This document shows positions 25,658-33,407 of a stretch of DNA of 43,857 bases, in pieces. This stretch comes from an uncultured Prevotellaceae bacterium (GTDB taxonomy: Bacteria; Bacteroidota; Bacteroidia; Bacteroidales; Bacteroidaceae). Position 1 is the stretch's first letter; each line of letters starts with the position of its first letter. The notes under the pieces were generated by a model. The model did not search any database. It was not told the DNA's origin and worked only from the letters and a program-made list of their open reading frames with translations. A program made the translations under genes and the position numbers. The stretch lies in contig CAMJFC010000018.1 of NCBI GenBank assembly GCA_946404865.1, positions 1 through 43,857 of the forward strand, given 5' to 3'.

Positions 25658-26488
25658 TTATTTTTTGTCCATATTGATTTTTCCGAGCACGACCGCATTG
25701 AACAGCAATTCGAGGTTGACCGCCGTCTCTTCCCGTCCGTTTCGCTCTGCCACAACGGCAGCGCCTTGCAATGAGGGTTCGGCATAGACCACATCACTGC
25801 CCATCTGCTGGGGATTGCGGAACTCGAAAGCGTATTTGTCGGTGATGTCAGAGATAGAAGCATCGAGCAGCAACCGCGATTGTTCCATCATCACGACATG
25901 GTCGAGCAGTGCCTCCACGTCATGCACCTGGTGTGTGGAGATGATGAGCGTGCGGTCGTCGGTCATATTCTCTGCGATGACGCGACGGAACTGGGTCTTT
26001 GACGGAATATCGAGTCCATTGGTGGGCTCGTCCATCAGCAGCAGTTTCGTTCCTGCGGCCAGTGCGATGCTCATATACACTTTCTTCTTCTGTCCCATGG
26101 AGAGGGAGTTGAGTTTCAGGTCATCACTGAGTTCAAAGGCATTGAGACATTTTTTCAGCACATCGCGATTAAATCGCGGATAGAAGGGCTCGTTGAGTTG
26201 CACATAGCGATGGAGCGACATTGCGGGGAAGTCAAACTCCTCGGGCACGAGAAACATCTCGCGGAGCATCTCAGGCAAACGGCGTTTTGACTCCATGCCA
26301 TCTACTGTGATGCTACCCTTTGAGGGACGGAGCATCCCACAGATTAAATACAACAGGGTGGATTTTCCTGTGCCGTTTTTACCCAGCAATCCGTAGATAC
26401 AGTTTTCCTTGAGGGTGAGGCTGAAATCCGTAAATACGGGAGCAATACCGCCACCGTACTTGAATGAAATATTCTTGACTTCAATCAT
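25658..26488 (-). CDS. ABC transporter ATP-binding protein
   Basis: A 276-residue ATPase. Walker A is GKNGTGKS (36-43), the signature is LSMGQ (129-133), Walker B is LLLMDEP (149-155) and the switch His is in ISTHQ (H186). The C-terminal 60 residues form a short tail seen in drug- and bacitracin-type exporters. It is the first gene of a four-gene operon (ATPase, two permeases, GntR/YtrA regulator). The leader of about 70 nt contains a palindromic operator next to the -7 box. Confidence 0.93.
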   Translation of the reverse strand: MIEVKNISFKYGGGIAPVFTDFSLTLKENCIYGLLGKNGTGKSTLLYLICGMLRPSKGSITVDGMESKRRLPEMLREMFLVPEEFDFPAMSLHRYVQLNEPFYPRFNRDVLKKCLNAFELSDDLKLNSLSMGQKKKVYMSIALAAGTKLLLMDEPTNGLDIPSKTQFRRVIAENMTDDRTLIISTHQVHDVEALLDHVVMMEQSRLLLDASISDITDKYAFEFRNPQQMGSDVVYAEPSLQGAAVVAERNGREETAVNLELLFNAVVLGKINMDKK

Positions 26489-26528
26489 CGTTACTTGAAT
26501 TTGATTAAAATGACAATACCAATTTAAT

Positions 26529-26569
26529 AGTGTAGTAGTGTACTACTTTAATAGTACACTGCAAAGGTA
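26529..26569 (-). promoter_or_regulatory. Promoter and YtrA-type operator of the ABC operon
   Basis: The -7 element TACCTTTG (minus strand) is at 26562-26569. Directly downstream is a perfect 9-bp inverted repeat, agtgtacta-N6-tagtacact, at 26537-26560, which would cover the transcription start. A near copy of the half-site (agtgtagta) is at 26529-26537. A site there would let a repressor block initiation; the GntR/YtrA protein encoded last in the operon is the natural candidate. Confidence 0.75.
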
Positions 26570-26660
26570 ATACAAGTATTGATACGCTCCAAGGAATTAT
26601 ACAATTATTAACTATAATTTAGATTTAGAAAGAAATAAAGGAGGCACAGCCCCCTTTTAT

Positions 26661-26694
26661 AGCCCCCTCTAACACCCACGAGAGGGAGAATAAC
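26661..26694. repeat. Dispersed C-rich/G-rich element, copy 2 (diverged)
   Basis: Shares agccccctctaac with the copies at 13812 and 34944. The G-rich arm is changed; the hairpin here would pair ccctct with agaggg. It lies in the 295-bp gap between the ABC operon and the M15 gene. Confidence 0.6.
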
Positions 26695-26730
26695 ATAACT
26701 CTGACTCCCTTTGGGCAGAATGGTTACCGT

Positions 26731-26756
26731 AGGAGCGGGTCTCGGTGCCCGCCCAC
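26731..26756. repeat. Small REP-like palindrome
   Basis: gcggg-N8-cccgc within aggagcgggtctcggtg, downstream of the M15 peptidase stop on the minus strand. No T-run follows, so it does not look like a rho-independent terminator. It resembles short G/C-rich palindromes dispersed in many genomes; only one copy is in this window. Confidence 0.4.
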
Positions 26757-26783
26757 AAACCATCATAACGTGGGCAGATCAGA

Positions 26784-27686
26784 TTACTGAGGTGCTATCT
26801 CCGGACGGTATTCGAAATGCATGGTGTCGTAGTGATACCAGCGGCCGCCCCAGATAAAACCGTATTTCTCGAAGATGGTCACGATTTGTTCAGGGATACG
26901 GTTTTCGTATTTCAACCCTTTTGTGGTCTCCCCTGCCCCTTTGTTCGACCACAGCCAATAATTGGAATATTTCGTGCAGATGTCGATGGTCATACCATAG
27001 CTGTGGGCACTGAGGCGTTTGGCACCGCGCACAGGGCGCCAATAGAACGATGACGACTGCTCCATGTATTTGCGCAATTCGGGGTGCTTGGCGATTTCGT
27101 CAGCCACTTTTTTGAGTTGTATGTCGGCGCCATTAACCTTGGTAAAGAGGAGCGACTGTCCGAACCAATTGACTTTAATCAGGTTTTTACGTACCGCCGC
27201 CTCATTGTTGCCGTACATCTTCTTGAAGAAAGCCTCGCTACGTGCGCGACCGGCATCGCTGAGGTAACCGGGAATTTTCTCCGACGGGTCGTATTTCATG
27301 GAGAGCATGTCCTCAATGTCACAGTCGTCGAGCATTTGTTCGAATGATTTTTGTTTCCCGTCGTCAAAGACGATTTTAGTGCCATCGGGAAAGACGATAT
27401 GGTTGTCGGTGTACGTGAGGTGTTGTTCGGGATACGCGTTGATGAGGCGTTGAGCCAGAGCGGGAATGGCCGGGTCGGCAGTTTGCGCATTCGTAGAAGC
27501 GGATACGTCATTGGCAGATTGCGAATCCGACGCGGGGGCGGAGGCGTCAGACGAAACAGAATTAGAGGCATCCGACGAAACCGTGGCCGCAGCCGCATCA
27601 TTATTGTCCGTTTGTTGTCCCGTAGCGTTATTGCAGTTCAGCAACAGCGCAGCGAATGCAACGGGAAGAAGTATTCGGTAGTTCAT
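26784..27686 (-). CDS. M15 family peptidoglycan peptidase, exported
   Basis: A 300-residue protein with an N-terminal signal (possible lipoprotein Cys at 18 in LLLNC, though Asn before Cys is not canonical). A low-complexity Ser/Ala/Asp linker (about 22-70) precedes the catalytic domain (about 140-300). Zinc ligands fit SAHSYGMTID (H229, D236) and the final DTMHFEYRP (H291), the pattern of M15 L,D- or D,D-carboxypeptidases. It is likely to trim peptide stems in the periplasm. An imperfect -7 box (AATCTTTG, 27691-27698) lies just upstream, after the terminator of the preceding gene. Confidence 0.82.
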   Translation of the reverse strand: MNYRILLPVAFAALLLNCNNATGQQTDNNDAAAATVSSDASNSVSSDASAPASDSQSANDVSASTNAQTADPAIPALAQRLINAYPEQHLTYTDNHIVFPDGTKIVFDDGKQKSFEQMLDDCDIEDMLSMKYDPSEKIPGYLSDAGRARSEAFFKKMYGNNEAAVRKNLIKVNWFGQSLLFTKVNGADIQLKKVADEIAKHPELRKYMEQSSSFYWRPVRGAKRLSAHSYGMTIDICTKYSNYWLWSNKGAGETTKGLKYENRIPEQIVTIFEKYGFIWGGRWYHYDTMHFEYRPEIAPQ

Positions 27687-27710
27687 AGTACAAAGATTGA
27701 TTGATAAAAG

Positions 27711-27738
27711 AAAACGGGACGCAGCAAGCCGCGTCCCG
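27711..27738 (-). terminator. Terminator of the coiled-coil protein gene
   Basis: An 8-bp stem cgggacgc / gcgtcccg with an 8-nt loop is followed on the minus strand by GTTTTCTTTTATC. It lies 16 bp after the stop at 27755. Confidence 0.82.
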
Positions 27739-27754
27739 AAAAGGGTTGTGGAAT

Positions 27755-28270
27755 TTAGCGGAGTCCGGCTTTTTTGAGTTCTTTAGCGGCTTTTTCTTGC
27801 TCTTTGGCAGCTTTTCTGGCAGCTTTTTCTGCTTTTTCCTGTTGCTTTCTGGCTTTTTCTGCCGCTTTCTTTTGCTTTTCTTGTTCTTTTTGCGCTTTCT
27901 TCATTTCCTTGGCCCGTTTTTTAGCCTCTTTTTCAGCTTTCTTGGCTTCTTTCTCAGCTTTCTTGGCTTCTTTTTGGGCCTTTTTTATCTCCTTTTCTCG
28001 TTTTTCTTTCTCTTTCAGCGCTTTTTTCTCAGCTTTTTCTTGCTCCTTCTGGGCTTTTTCCAGCGCTTTTTGTTCCTCCTCAATGCGTTTCTGCTCAGCA
28101 AGAGCCGCTTCTTCTTTCGCTTTCTCCACGTCGGGTGTGGCTACGGGAGCCAATACGTTGCCGTTATCAGGCACCGGTAAGATTTCAGGTTCGGTCACTA
28201 CTTGTGCATTTACGCTGGCACATCCTAAGATGGCCGCCATGGCCAAAAGGCCTAAGAATTTCCGTTTCAT
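27755..28270 (-). CDS. Secreted Lys/Glu/Ala-rich coiled-coil protein
   Basis: About 171 residues. A signal peptide (MKRKFLGLLAMAAILGCASVNAQ) is followed by a short Pro-rich linker, and then from about residue 50 by a continuous highly charged helix built of KKAEKEA-like heptad-sized units. The alternative ATG at 28276 adds two residues. Such helices are found in TolA-like or Lpp-like envelope spacers, but no family is recognised. A promoter with one mismatch (TATCTTCG at 28306-28313, TTTG at 28333-28336, spacer 19) lies upstream and a strong terminator downstream, so it is a single-gene unit. Confidence 0.78.
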   Translation of the reverse strand: MKRKFLGLLAMAAILGCASVNAQVVTEPEILPVPDNGNVLAPVATPDVEKAKEEAALAEQKRIEEEQKALEKAQKEQEKAEKKALKEKEKREKEIKKAQKEAKKAEKEAKKAEKEAKKRAKEMKKAQKEQEKQKKAAEKARKQQEKAEKAARKAAKEQEKAAKELKKAGLR

Positions 28271-28305
28271 AGTCATATCAGTTTATTGTTAAACGTATTT
28301 CGCTG

Positions 28306-28336
28306 CGAAGATAGTAAAAAATTGCGTATGAACAAA
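28306..28336 (-). promoter_or_regulatory. Promoter of the coiled-coil protein gene
   Basis: TTTG (28333-28336), a 19-bp spacer and TATCTTCG (28306-28313), which has one mismatch to TAnnTTTG. The 8-bp variant TATCTTCG also occurs upstream of the patatin gene at 31564-31571. Confidence 0.5.
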
Positions 28337-28345
28337 AAAAAAGGC

Positions 28346-28383
28346 AAAAAAAAGACGTCACCTGTTATGTGACGTCTCTTTTT
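28346..28383 (-). terminator. Terminator of the secreted protein / small peptide operon
   Basis: An 8-bp perfect stem gacgtcac / gtgacgtc with a 7-nt loop is followed on the minus strand by eight T. It begins about 20 bp after the stop of the 55-residue peptide, showing that the peptide gene is inside the transcript. Confidence 0.9.
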
Positions 28384-28403
28384 AATGTCAATGAAGTGCG
28401 GGA

Positions 28404-28571
28404 TTACTCCCATACAGACTTGGATGTGGGAACTTCTTCCTCATCGAAGATGGTTTGGTTGGCGAGGTCTTCACCTTCTTCGCCTTCAGGGATGGACCCC
28501 AATTCAGAATCATCCATGAGTGCCTCATTGTTGATGACTTGTTTCAGTTCGGGTTTGATGTACTCTTTCAT
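28404..28571 (-). CDS. 55-residue peptide with YIKPEL start and acidic tail
   Basis: An intact short reading frame starting MKEYIKPELKQVINNEALM and ending PTSKSVWE. The first 20 residues are mixed-charge with the pattern Tyr-x-Lys-Pro; from about 20 on it is strongly acidic (runs such as EGEEGED and DEEE). There is no signal peptide and no cysteine. It begins 25 bp after the stop of the 879-residue secreted protein and ends just before a strong terminator, which argues for real co-expression. I recall similar short '(K)xYxKPxL' peptides being common in Bacteroidales next to secreted proteins; some look like precursor or leader peptides. Function unknown. Confidence 0.75.
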   Translation of the reverse strand: MKEYIKPELKQVINNEALMDDSELGSIPEGEEGEDLANQTIFDEEEVPTSKSVWE

Positions 28572-28596
28572 GTTTATTATGAGTTAAAATTATTCC

Positions 28597-31236
28597 TTAT
28601 TTCTGGATAAATTTCTTACCGCCACGGATGACTACGCCCTTATAGGAAGCGTTCACCTTCTGACCGTTGACGTTATAAGCGTCGGCTGTGTTGTCCACAT
28701 CGGTTGCAATGCCAGAGATGGCAGTTGTGTCGAAGTCGAAGAAGATTTCGTTGGCCGAAGAAGCATCAGGCATGCGGAGGAAGCACTTGTTGGCACCGAA
28801 GACGAAGCCAGCCGGTTTCTTTTGGAATCCAACCTTCTGCTGTTTGGTGGAGTAGAAGAGTCCATAGACCGTTCCATAGTCCTCATCAGTAACGGTGTAT
28901 TCACCGCTGGTGGTAGCCACGAGCCAGTTGCCTTCGATATCATCAGCTTCAGCTGCAACAGGAATCTGGTAGGTACCTTCTTCACCAGTGATGACGATAC
29001 CCGTATTGGCGGGCACTGTGGTCACCTCTTGGCGAGTGAAGGTGGTACCCTCTTTGCCTGTGATGATGTAAGCTTTTACATTCGTGTTAGAGAAGTCGAG
29101 CGGATACTGGCTGCTGACAGCAGCGGCTTTGCGCTGACCGATAGTGAGTTCAACGGTAGAGGGCACGTCAATCTCTTTGTAGAGTTGGACAGCACGCTGG
29201 CCATAATTCCTGTAGTAACGGAAGCGCTGATCATTTGCACCATAATTATAGTGTAAAACAGTAGTGCTACCATCGAAATCGGCTAAGATCTCCGCGTTCC
29301 CATCTTCATCAATTGTAATGACATGAGAGAATGGAGAACTGGCAGACGTTTGCATTCCATTGCTATTGCTGGTTCGACCGATATAAATACCTGATGCGCT
29401 CAGCAATGAATAGTCTGAGGTGTCGATGGTGAAATAAAAATCCTCGTCGGTGACGATGACATCGTCAACAATGGTCACAGGCACATTGTTGTTGGCAGCA
29501 TCAAGCGATTCCAAACCACCATTGAATGCGACGGAGACTTCAGTAGCATCCTGTCCAGACTTGGGTCCCTGATAGACAATGAGATAGTTGCCATCGGTGA
29601 TATCCTCGGTAGCGGTCACTTTCTGGAAAGCACGTACAGGTGCAGGAAGTTTGACGATGAGGGTATAAGATGCCTCTCCGGATTCAAATACTTCGTTGCC
29701 CGAGAATATCGCCTTAATGGTGGTTGAGCCTTCATTGCCGGTCAGCGTTACGTTTCCTGCCTCGTCAACGACAGCCACGTCTTCGTCAGATGACAGGAAT
29801 TCCACCTCAAGTTCGTGAGGATTGCCGAGTTCGGGCAGTTCGTATTCCTCGCCATAGATAACGGTCACGCTCTCTTCAGGGTAAGACAGTTGAGGATCTT
29901 CGAGAGCGTTTTCATTTTCAGGAACCTCATAGATGACCAACTCTGGAGTAGTGTTGTACATGGTTGGGAAACCAACGATGGTATAGGTGGTCTCTAAGTC
30001 ATCCAAGCTGAAACCAGAGGCTCCAGAAGATCCACCCTGACCGTAGAGCTGTACGTTCTCGTCGCCGAGTTGCACATAATACTTATTGTTATTTTTAGTG
30101 ATGGTGGCTCCGGTCACTTTGAAATACTGGCTCAGGACGGTATTGATAGGCGTATCCCAATCCTCAGCAGCGACCTCAGTAGGTAGCGGTGCAGAGCCTT
30201 CGGTTGATGTCACCCCAGAAAGGGCGGTTATCTGCGGGTTGTTGTTGCGCAACGCTGATGTTACGGTAGCCGTTCCGTTAAGGATCTGTCCAGCGGTCAG
30301 TCCGTGTCCGTTCTTATAATACAAGATAGCACCCGACTCATCCTGGATGTAAACATTGTTGCCATTGACGTAGGTAACGACGGCGTTGTCGAACACCACA
30401 TTAAATTCAGTCGCTGTTGCAGTGGTTTCTGCAGCAAGTGCTGCGATATCTTCCAAAGGAGCAGCCATCACAGTGACGGTGAAAGTCTTGGACACCGGTT
30501 TGTAGGTGTTCGTATCATTGGGTGTGATGGTCACGGTCACTTCAACAGTGCCGGTCTCGTAACCCACGACGTATTCGCCGATATGGTCGCCACGGTAGAA
30601 CGCCGTAAACATGTCTTCATCGCTACTTTCAATCTTAAAGCTATAGGTTGCATTCTCAGCATAATCGGCAGTGAGCGTGTAAAAACCGTCCTCACCAACA
30701 ATCACAGAGGTGGGTTCAAATTTGATATTTTCTGCGATGGCTGTGCGTGTGTCGGAACTGGTTTGTTTCTTATACACCTTGATGGCTTCAATCTGTGTAT
30801 TATGGTTTGAAGTCACTTTCAGCGTATAAACATTGCCTGCAGCTTGATATTCCTCGGCAATCTCGTATGTATTAGTCACGCCATCAGCACCTGTTGTTTC
30901 TGTGCTAACCGCAACATCATCCACAAAAATGTTTTGTTTGACTGAGCCTGAAGCGCCTTTATGACCGACCACTTCAATTTTCTCGACATCAAAGTCGTAA
31001 GCGGGCAATTCAAGGTAGGCACCTGATTTACCTAACATGACATAGCCTGTATTCTGTTTGAAACTAGCTGAACCATAAGCGTTAAAGGTAACGTCACCTT
31101 TGGTCATGGTCTTAGCGCTAGCGTCAAATTCCCATCCTGAAGTCATGTCATACTCGACCTCGGGAGTCTGCGCCCACGCACCAGTGAACACTGCGAGTAG
31201 CAGTGTCAGTAATGAATAACGTAAATGTTTAAACAT
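28597..31236 (-). CDS. Large secreted multidomain protein with Ig-like domain and T9SS-like C-terminus
   Basis: An 879-residue protein with a signal peptide cut near residue 22 (GAWAQ). Residues about 25-155 look like a beta-rich domain; 155-270 and 455-535 have the look of bacterial Ig-like repeats (for example SSDEDVAVVDEAGNVTLTG, typical of BIG2). Residues about 275-440 resemble the OB-like domain common in Prevotella surface proteins (VYIQDESGAILYY). The last 40 residues (DAYNVNGQKVNAS, then GGKKFI) match the C-terminal motif seen on many Prevotella secreted proteins, possibly a sorting signal. No catalytic residues are recognised. The 55-residue peptide gene follows after 25 bp. Confidence 0.82.
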   Translation of the reverse strand: MFKHLRYSLLTLLLAVFTGAWAQTPEVEYDMTSGWEFDASAKTMTKGDVTFNAYGSASFKQNTGYVMLGKSGAYLELPAYDFDVEKIEVVGHKGASGSVKQNIFVDDVAVSTETTGADGVTNTYEIAEEYQAAGNVYTLKVTSNHNTQIEAIKVYKKQTSSDTRTAIAENIKFEPTSVIVGEDGFYTLTADYAENATYSFKIESSDEDMFTAFYRGDHIGEYVVGYETGTVEVTVTITPNDTNTYKPVSKTFTVTVMAAPLEDIAALAAETTATATEFNVVFDNAVVTYVNGNNVYIQDESGAILYYKNGHGLTAGQILNGTATVTSALRNNNPQITALSGVTSTEGSAPLPTEVAAEDWDTPINTVLSQYFKVTGATITKNNNKYYVQLGDENVQLYGQGGSSGASGFSLDDLETTYTIVGFPTMYNTTPELVIYEVPENENALEDPQLSYPEESVTVIYGEEYELPELGNPHELEVEFLSSDEDVAVVDEAGNVTLTGNEGSTTIKAIFSGNEVFESGEASYTLIVKLPAPVRAFQKVTATEDITDGNYLIVYQGPKSGQDATEVSVAFNGGLESLDAANNNVPVTIVDDVIVTDEDFYFTIDTSDYSLLSASGIYIGRTSNSNGMQTSASSPFSHVITIDEDGNAEILADFDGSTTVLHYNYGANDQRFRYYRNYGQRAVQLYKEIDVPSTVELTIGQRKAAAVSSQYPLDFSNTNVKAYIITGKEGTTFTRQEVTTVPANTGIVITGEEGTYQIPVAAEADDIEGNWLVATTSGEYTVTDEDYGTVYGLFYSTKQQKVGFQKKPAGFVFGANKCFLRMPDASSANEIFFDFDTTAISGIATDVDNTADAYNVNGQKVNASYKGVVIRGGKKFIQK

Positions 31237-31362
31237 AATTAATATTTTTTGATATAATGATAAAATCTCAAATGCAAGTATAGCGTCGAAGATGTATAAA
31301 ACATGCTAACGTAAGTACACTATTCATTTGGGCGTTTTTCGCCTTCCCTTGTATATTTTGGG

Positions 31363-31396
31363 TGCAAATTTACGATAACATTATTGTTTGCGCAAA
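31363..31396 (-). promoter_or_regulatory. Promoter of the large secreted protein gene
   Basis: TAAATTTG on the minus strand (31363-31370) with TTTG at 31393-31396 (spacer 22). The leader would be about 120 nt. The divergent 396-bp gap 31237-31632 also holds the patatin -7 box; the stretch 31400-31555 shows no credible gene or structure. Confidence 0.5.
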
Positions 31397-31563
31397 CAAA
31401 ATTGAAAAAAAAAGTGTTTTATTTAGAAATCTTTACATTTCAAATAGAATCAACAGACGGCCTCCACTTCACCGCATTCCTACTTATGGGACGTGAATGG
31501 CAGGAAAGACGTGGTTTGTATAAAAAAAAGAAGTGAAACCGTGGTTATATCAGAAAAAGTGCG

Positions 31564-31571
31564 TATCTTCG
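31564..31571 (+). promoter_or_regulatory. Possible -7 element of the patatin operon
   Basis: TATCTTCG, one mismatch to TAnnTTTG, lies 61 bp before the ATG at 31633. No TTTG is found at the right distance. Confidence 0.35.
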
Positions 31572-31632
31572 CACACAAATAGAAAAGACTATCACACATT
31601 ATTTAAATAGACACATCCATAAGAATACGACT

Positions 31633-32586
31633 ATGACACGTAAATGGTGGGTCATGGTGTGGCTGTTCATGGCCGCCATGACCATGCAGGCACAACAACC
31701 GAAGATAGGTCTGGTGTTTGGTGGTGGCGGTGCGAAAGGTGCCGCCGAGATTGGCGTGCTGAAGGTGCTCGAGGAAGTAGGCATCCGTCCCGACTACATC
31801 GCCGGCACAAGCATCGGCTCGATTGTGGGCGGTCTGTATGCCGTAGGCTACAGAAGCGCACAGTTGGACTCGCTGTTTCGTTCGCAGGAGTGGTTGACGC
31901 TCTTGACGGACCGAAACAATGAGTTGAAGAATGAGCCGTTGGCACAGGAAGACGGTGTGACCTATATCTTCGGGTTCCCCATCTCACGCAAGAAAAAGAC
32001 CAGCAACGAACCGAGGTTGATCGGGGCGCTCAACGGTGACCAAATCAGCGAACTGTTGGAAAGGAAGACCGGCATCACGGGAGAGGTGGATTTTGACAGT
32101 CTGCCCATCCCCTTCCGTTGCGTGACGGTAGATATCAACGGACCGACAGAAGTGGTGATGAGCAAAGGCAACCTGGCCCGCGCCCTGCGTGCGAGCATGG
32201 CCATCCCGGGAGTATTCAAACCCGTGCGGTGGGACGGCATGACCTTGGTTGACGGCGGCATGATGAACAACCTGCCGGTGGATGTGGTTCGTGCCATGGG
32301 TGCCGACATTGTGATAGCCATCGACCTGAGCCGAGAGGAACACAAGGACCGCAACTTTTCTTTGGAGGAGGTTTTCGGCATCGGCGGGTTGCTTGACTGG
32401 GCCGTCTCGCGCCCAGACTGGAAGAAATACAATGCCAACCGCAAGGACGCCGATGTGCTCATCCAGCCCAACTTAGACGGTTATGGTGTGGAGAGTTTCG
32501 GGGCGAAGAGCGTGGCGCAGATGATTTCTCTCGGCGAAAAAGCCGCCCGACAAAAAATCAAGGAGCTTGAGAGAATCAAGAGATAG
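31633..32586 (+). CDS. Patatin-like phospholipase, exported
   Basis: A 317-residue lipid hydrolase with a signal peptide (MTRKWWVMVWLFMAAMTMQA). The oxyanion glycine motif GGGGAKG is at 30-36, the nucleophile is S60 in GTSIG, and the catalytic Asp is D207 in VDGG, completing the Ser-Asp dyad. Many Bacteroidales patatins continue into a beta-barrel surface-antigen domain (PlpD-like, about 740 residues). This one ends right after the patatin fold, so it is a short periplasmic form. The four-helix-bundle gene starts 11 bp after the stop. Confidence 0.92.
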   Translation: MTRKWWVMVWLFMAAMTMQAQQPKIGLVFGGGGAKGAAEIGVLKVLEEVGIRPDYIAGTSIGSIVGGLYAVGYRSAQLDSLFRSQEWLTLLTDRNNELKNEPLAQEDGVTYIFGFPISRKKKTSNEPRLIGALNGDQISELLERKTGITGEVDFDSLPIPFRCVTVDINGPTEVVMSKGNLARALRASMAIPGVFKPVRWDGMTLVDGGMMNNLPVDVVRAMGADIVIAIDLSREEHKDRNFSLEEVFGIGGLLDWAVSRPDWKKYNANRKDADVLIQPNLDGYGVESFGAKSVAQMISLGEKAARQKIKELERIKR

Positions 32587-32597
32587 GAGCGAGAGGT

Positions 32598-33257
32598 ATG
32601 ATAGACGATGACCACAAGATATTGAAGCGACAACAACCTTGGCGAGAAGCTTACTACTATCAAAAGGCAGATACGCTATTTCAAATGACATACGCTTTTT
32701 GCCAGAGGTTTCTGCCGCCCTATGGAGACAGAACTGTCGATCAGATGATTCAAGCAGCCCGCAGCGGAAAGCAAAACATCATCGAAGGCACAGAAGACGG
32801 TGAGACTTCAACCGAGATGCACATCAAACTGCTGAATGTGGCACGTGGTTCTCTACAAGAACTCCGTGGCGACTACCATGACTATCTAAGGACTCGCAAC
32901 AAGTCAATCTGGGACGCATCTCATCCGCGGTATGCAAGCATGCTGTCATTCTGCCGAGCACATAACCTTCCAGAAGACTATCAAAAGTACTTTTTGAAAT
33001 GGAGCGATGAAGAATTCTGTAATGCAGCCATCACACTGTGTTATATGGCAGATGCACTTCTTCACCGCCGCATCATTGCCTTGGAAGAAGATTTCGTAAA
33101 AAACGGTGGCATCAAGGAGCGCATGTATGCAGCCCGCACTGGATATAGAAAAACTCAGGAAGAGGAATTGGCTCGTTTGAGGAATCAAGTATCAGAGCTG
33201 ACAAAAGAGATAGAGCGCCTTAGAGAAATATTAAGACAGCACGGGATTGAGGGATAG
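32598..33257 (+). CDS. Four-helix-bundle protein with suffix domain
   Basis: A 219-residue cytoplasmic protein. Residues about 15-105 match the four-helix-bundle family related to the proteins encoded in 23S rRNA intervening sequences and to Avd of diversity-generating retroelements (SGKQNIIEGTEDG, KLLNVARGSLQELRGDY). Residues about 105-180 fit the C-terminal 'suffix' domain (DASHPRYASML, ALEEDFVKNGGIKERMY). The last 40 residues are a coiled coil. It follows the patatin gene closely, probably as a co-transcribed gene. The molecular function of the family is not known; no reverse transcriptase or rRNA is nearby. Confidence 0.82.
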   Translation: MIDDDHKILKRQQPWREAYYYQKADTLFQMTYAFCQRFLPPYGDRTVDQMIQAARSGKQNIIEGTEDGETSTEMHIKLLNVARGSLQELRGDYHDYLRTRNKSIWDASHPRYASMLSFCRAHNLPEDYQKYFLKWSDEEFCNAAITLCYMADALLHRRIIALEEDFVKNGGIKERMYAARTGYRKTQEEELARLRNQVSELTKEIERLREILRQHGIEG

Positions 33258-33264
33258 GAAATAG

Positions 33265-33369
33265 CATAGATGAGATAGAAACTATAGACGCTATAGACAA
33301 TATAGATACTATAGATACTATAGATACTATAGATACTATAGACAATATAGATACTATAGACACTATAAA
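33265..33369. repeat. 12-unit 9-bp array ACTATAGAT
   Basis: ATAGA-type cores start at 33265, 33274, 33283, 33292, 33301, 33310, 33319, 33328, 33337, 33346, 33355 and 33364, exactly 9 bp apart without a register slip. Central units are perfect ACTATAGAT copies; flanking units diverge. It fills the 150-bp gap between the four-helix-bundle and phosphatase genes (both plus strand). Confidence 0.93.
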
Positions 33370-33407
33370 AACTAATAAATAATTACAAATAATAAAATAA
33401 TAAAGCA

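Noticed and set aside
26731..26756. Rho-independent terminator after the M15 gene
   Set aside because: The G/C palindrome has no T-run following on the minus strand; more like a REP element.
27755..28276. Histone-like or DNA-binding protein from Lys/Ala-rich composition
   Set aside because: It has a signal peptide and long charged heptads, which fit an envelope coiled coil rather than a nucleoid protein.
31486..31536. 16-codon basic peptide upstream of the patatin gene
   Set aside because: Too short, no promoter or ribosome site and no context support.
33265..33369. CRISPR array
   Set aside because: Units are 9 bp, with no 25-45 bp repeats or unique spacers and no cas genes.
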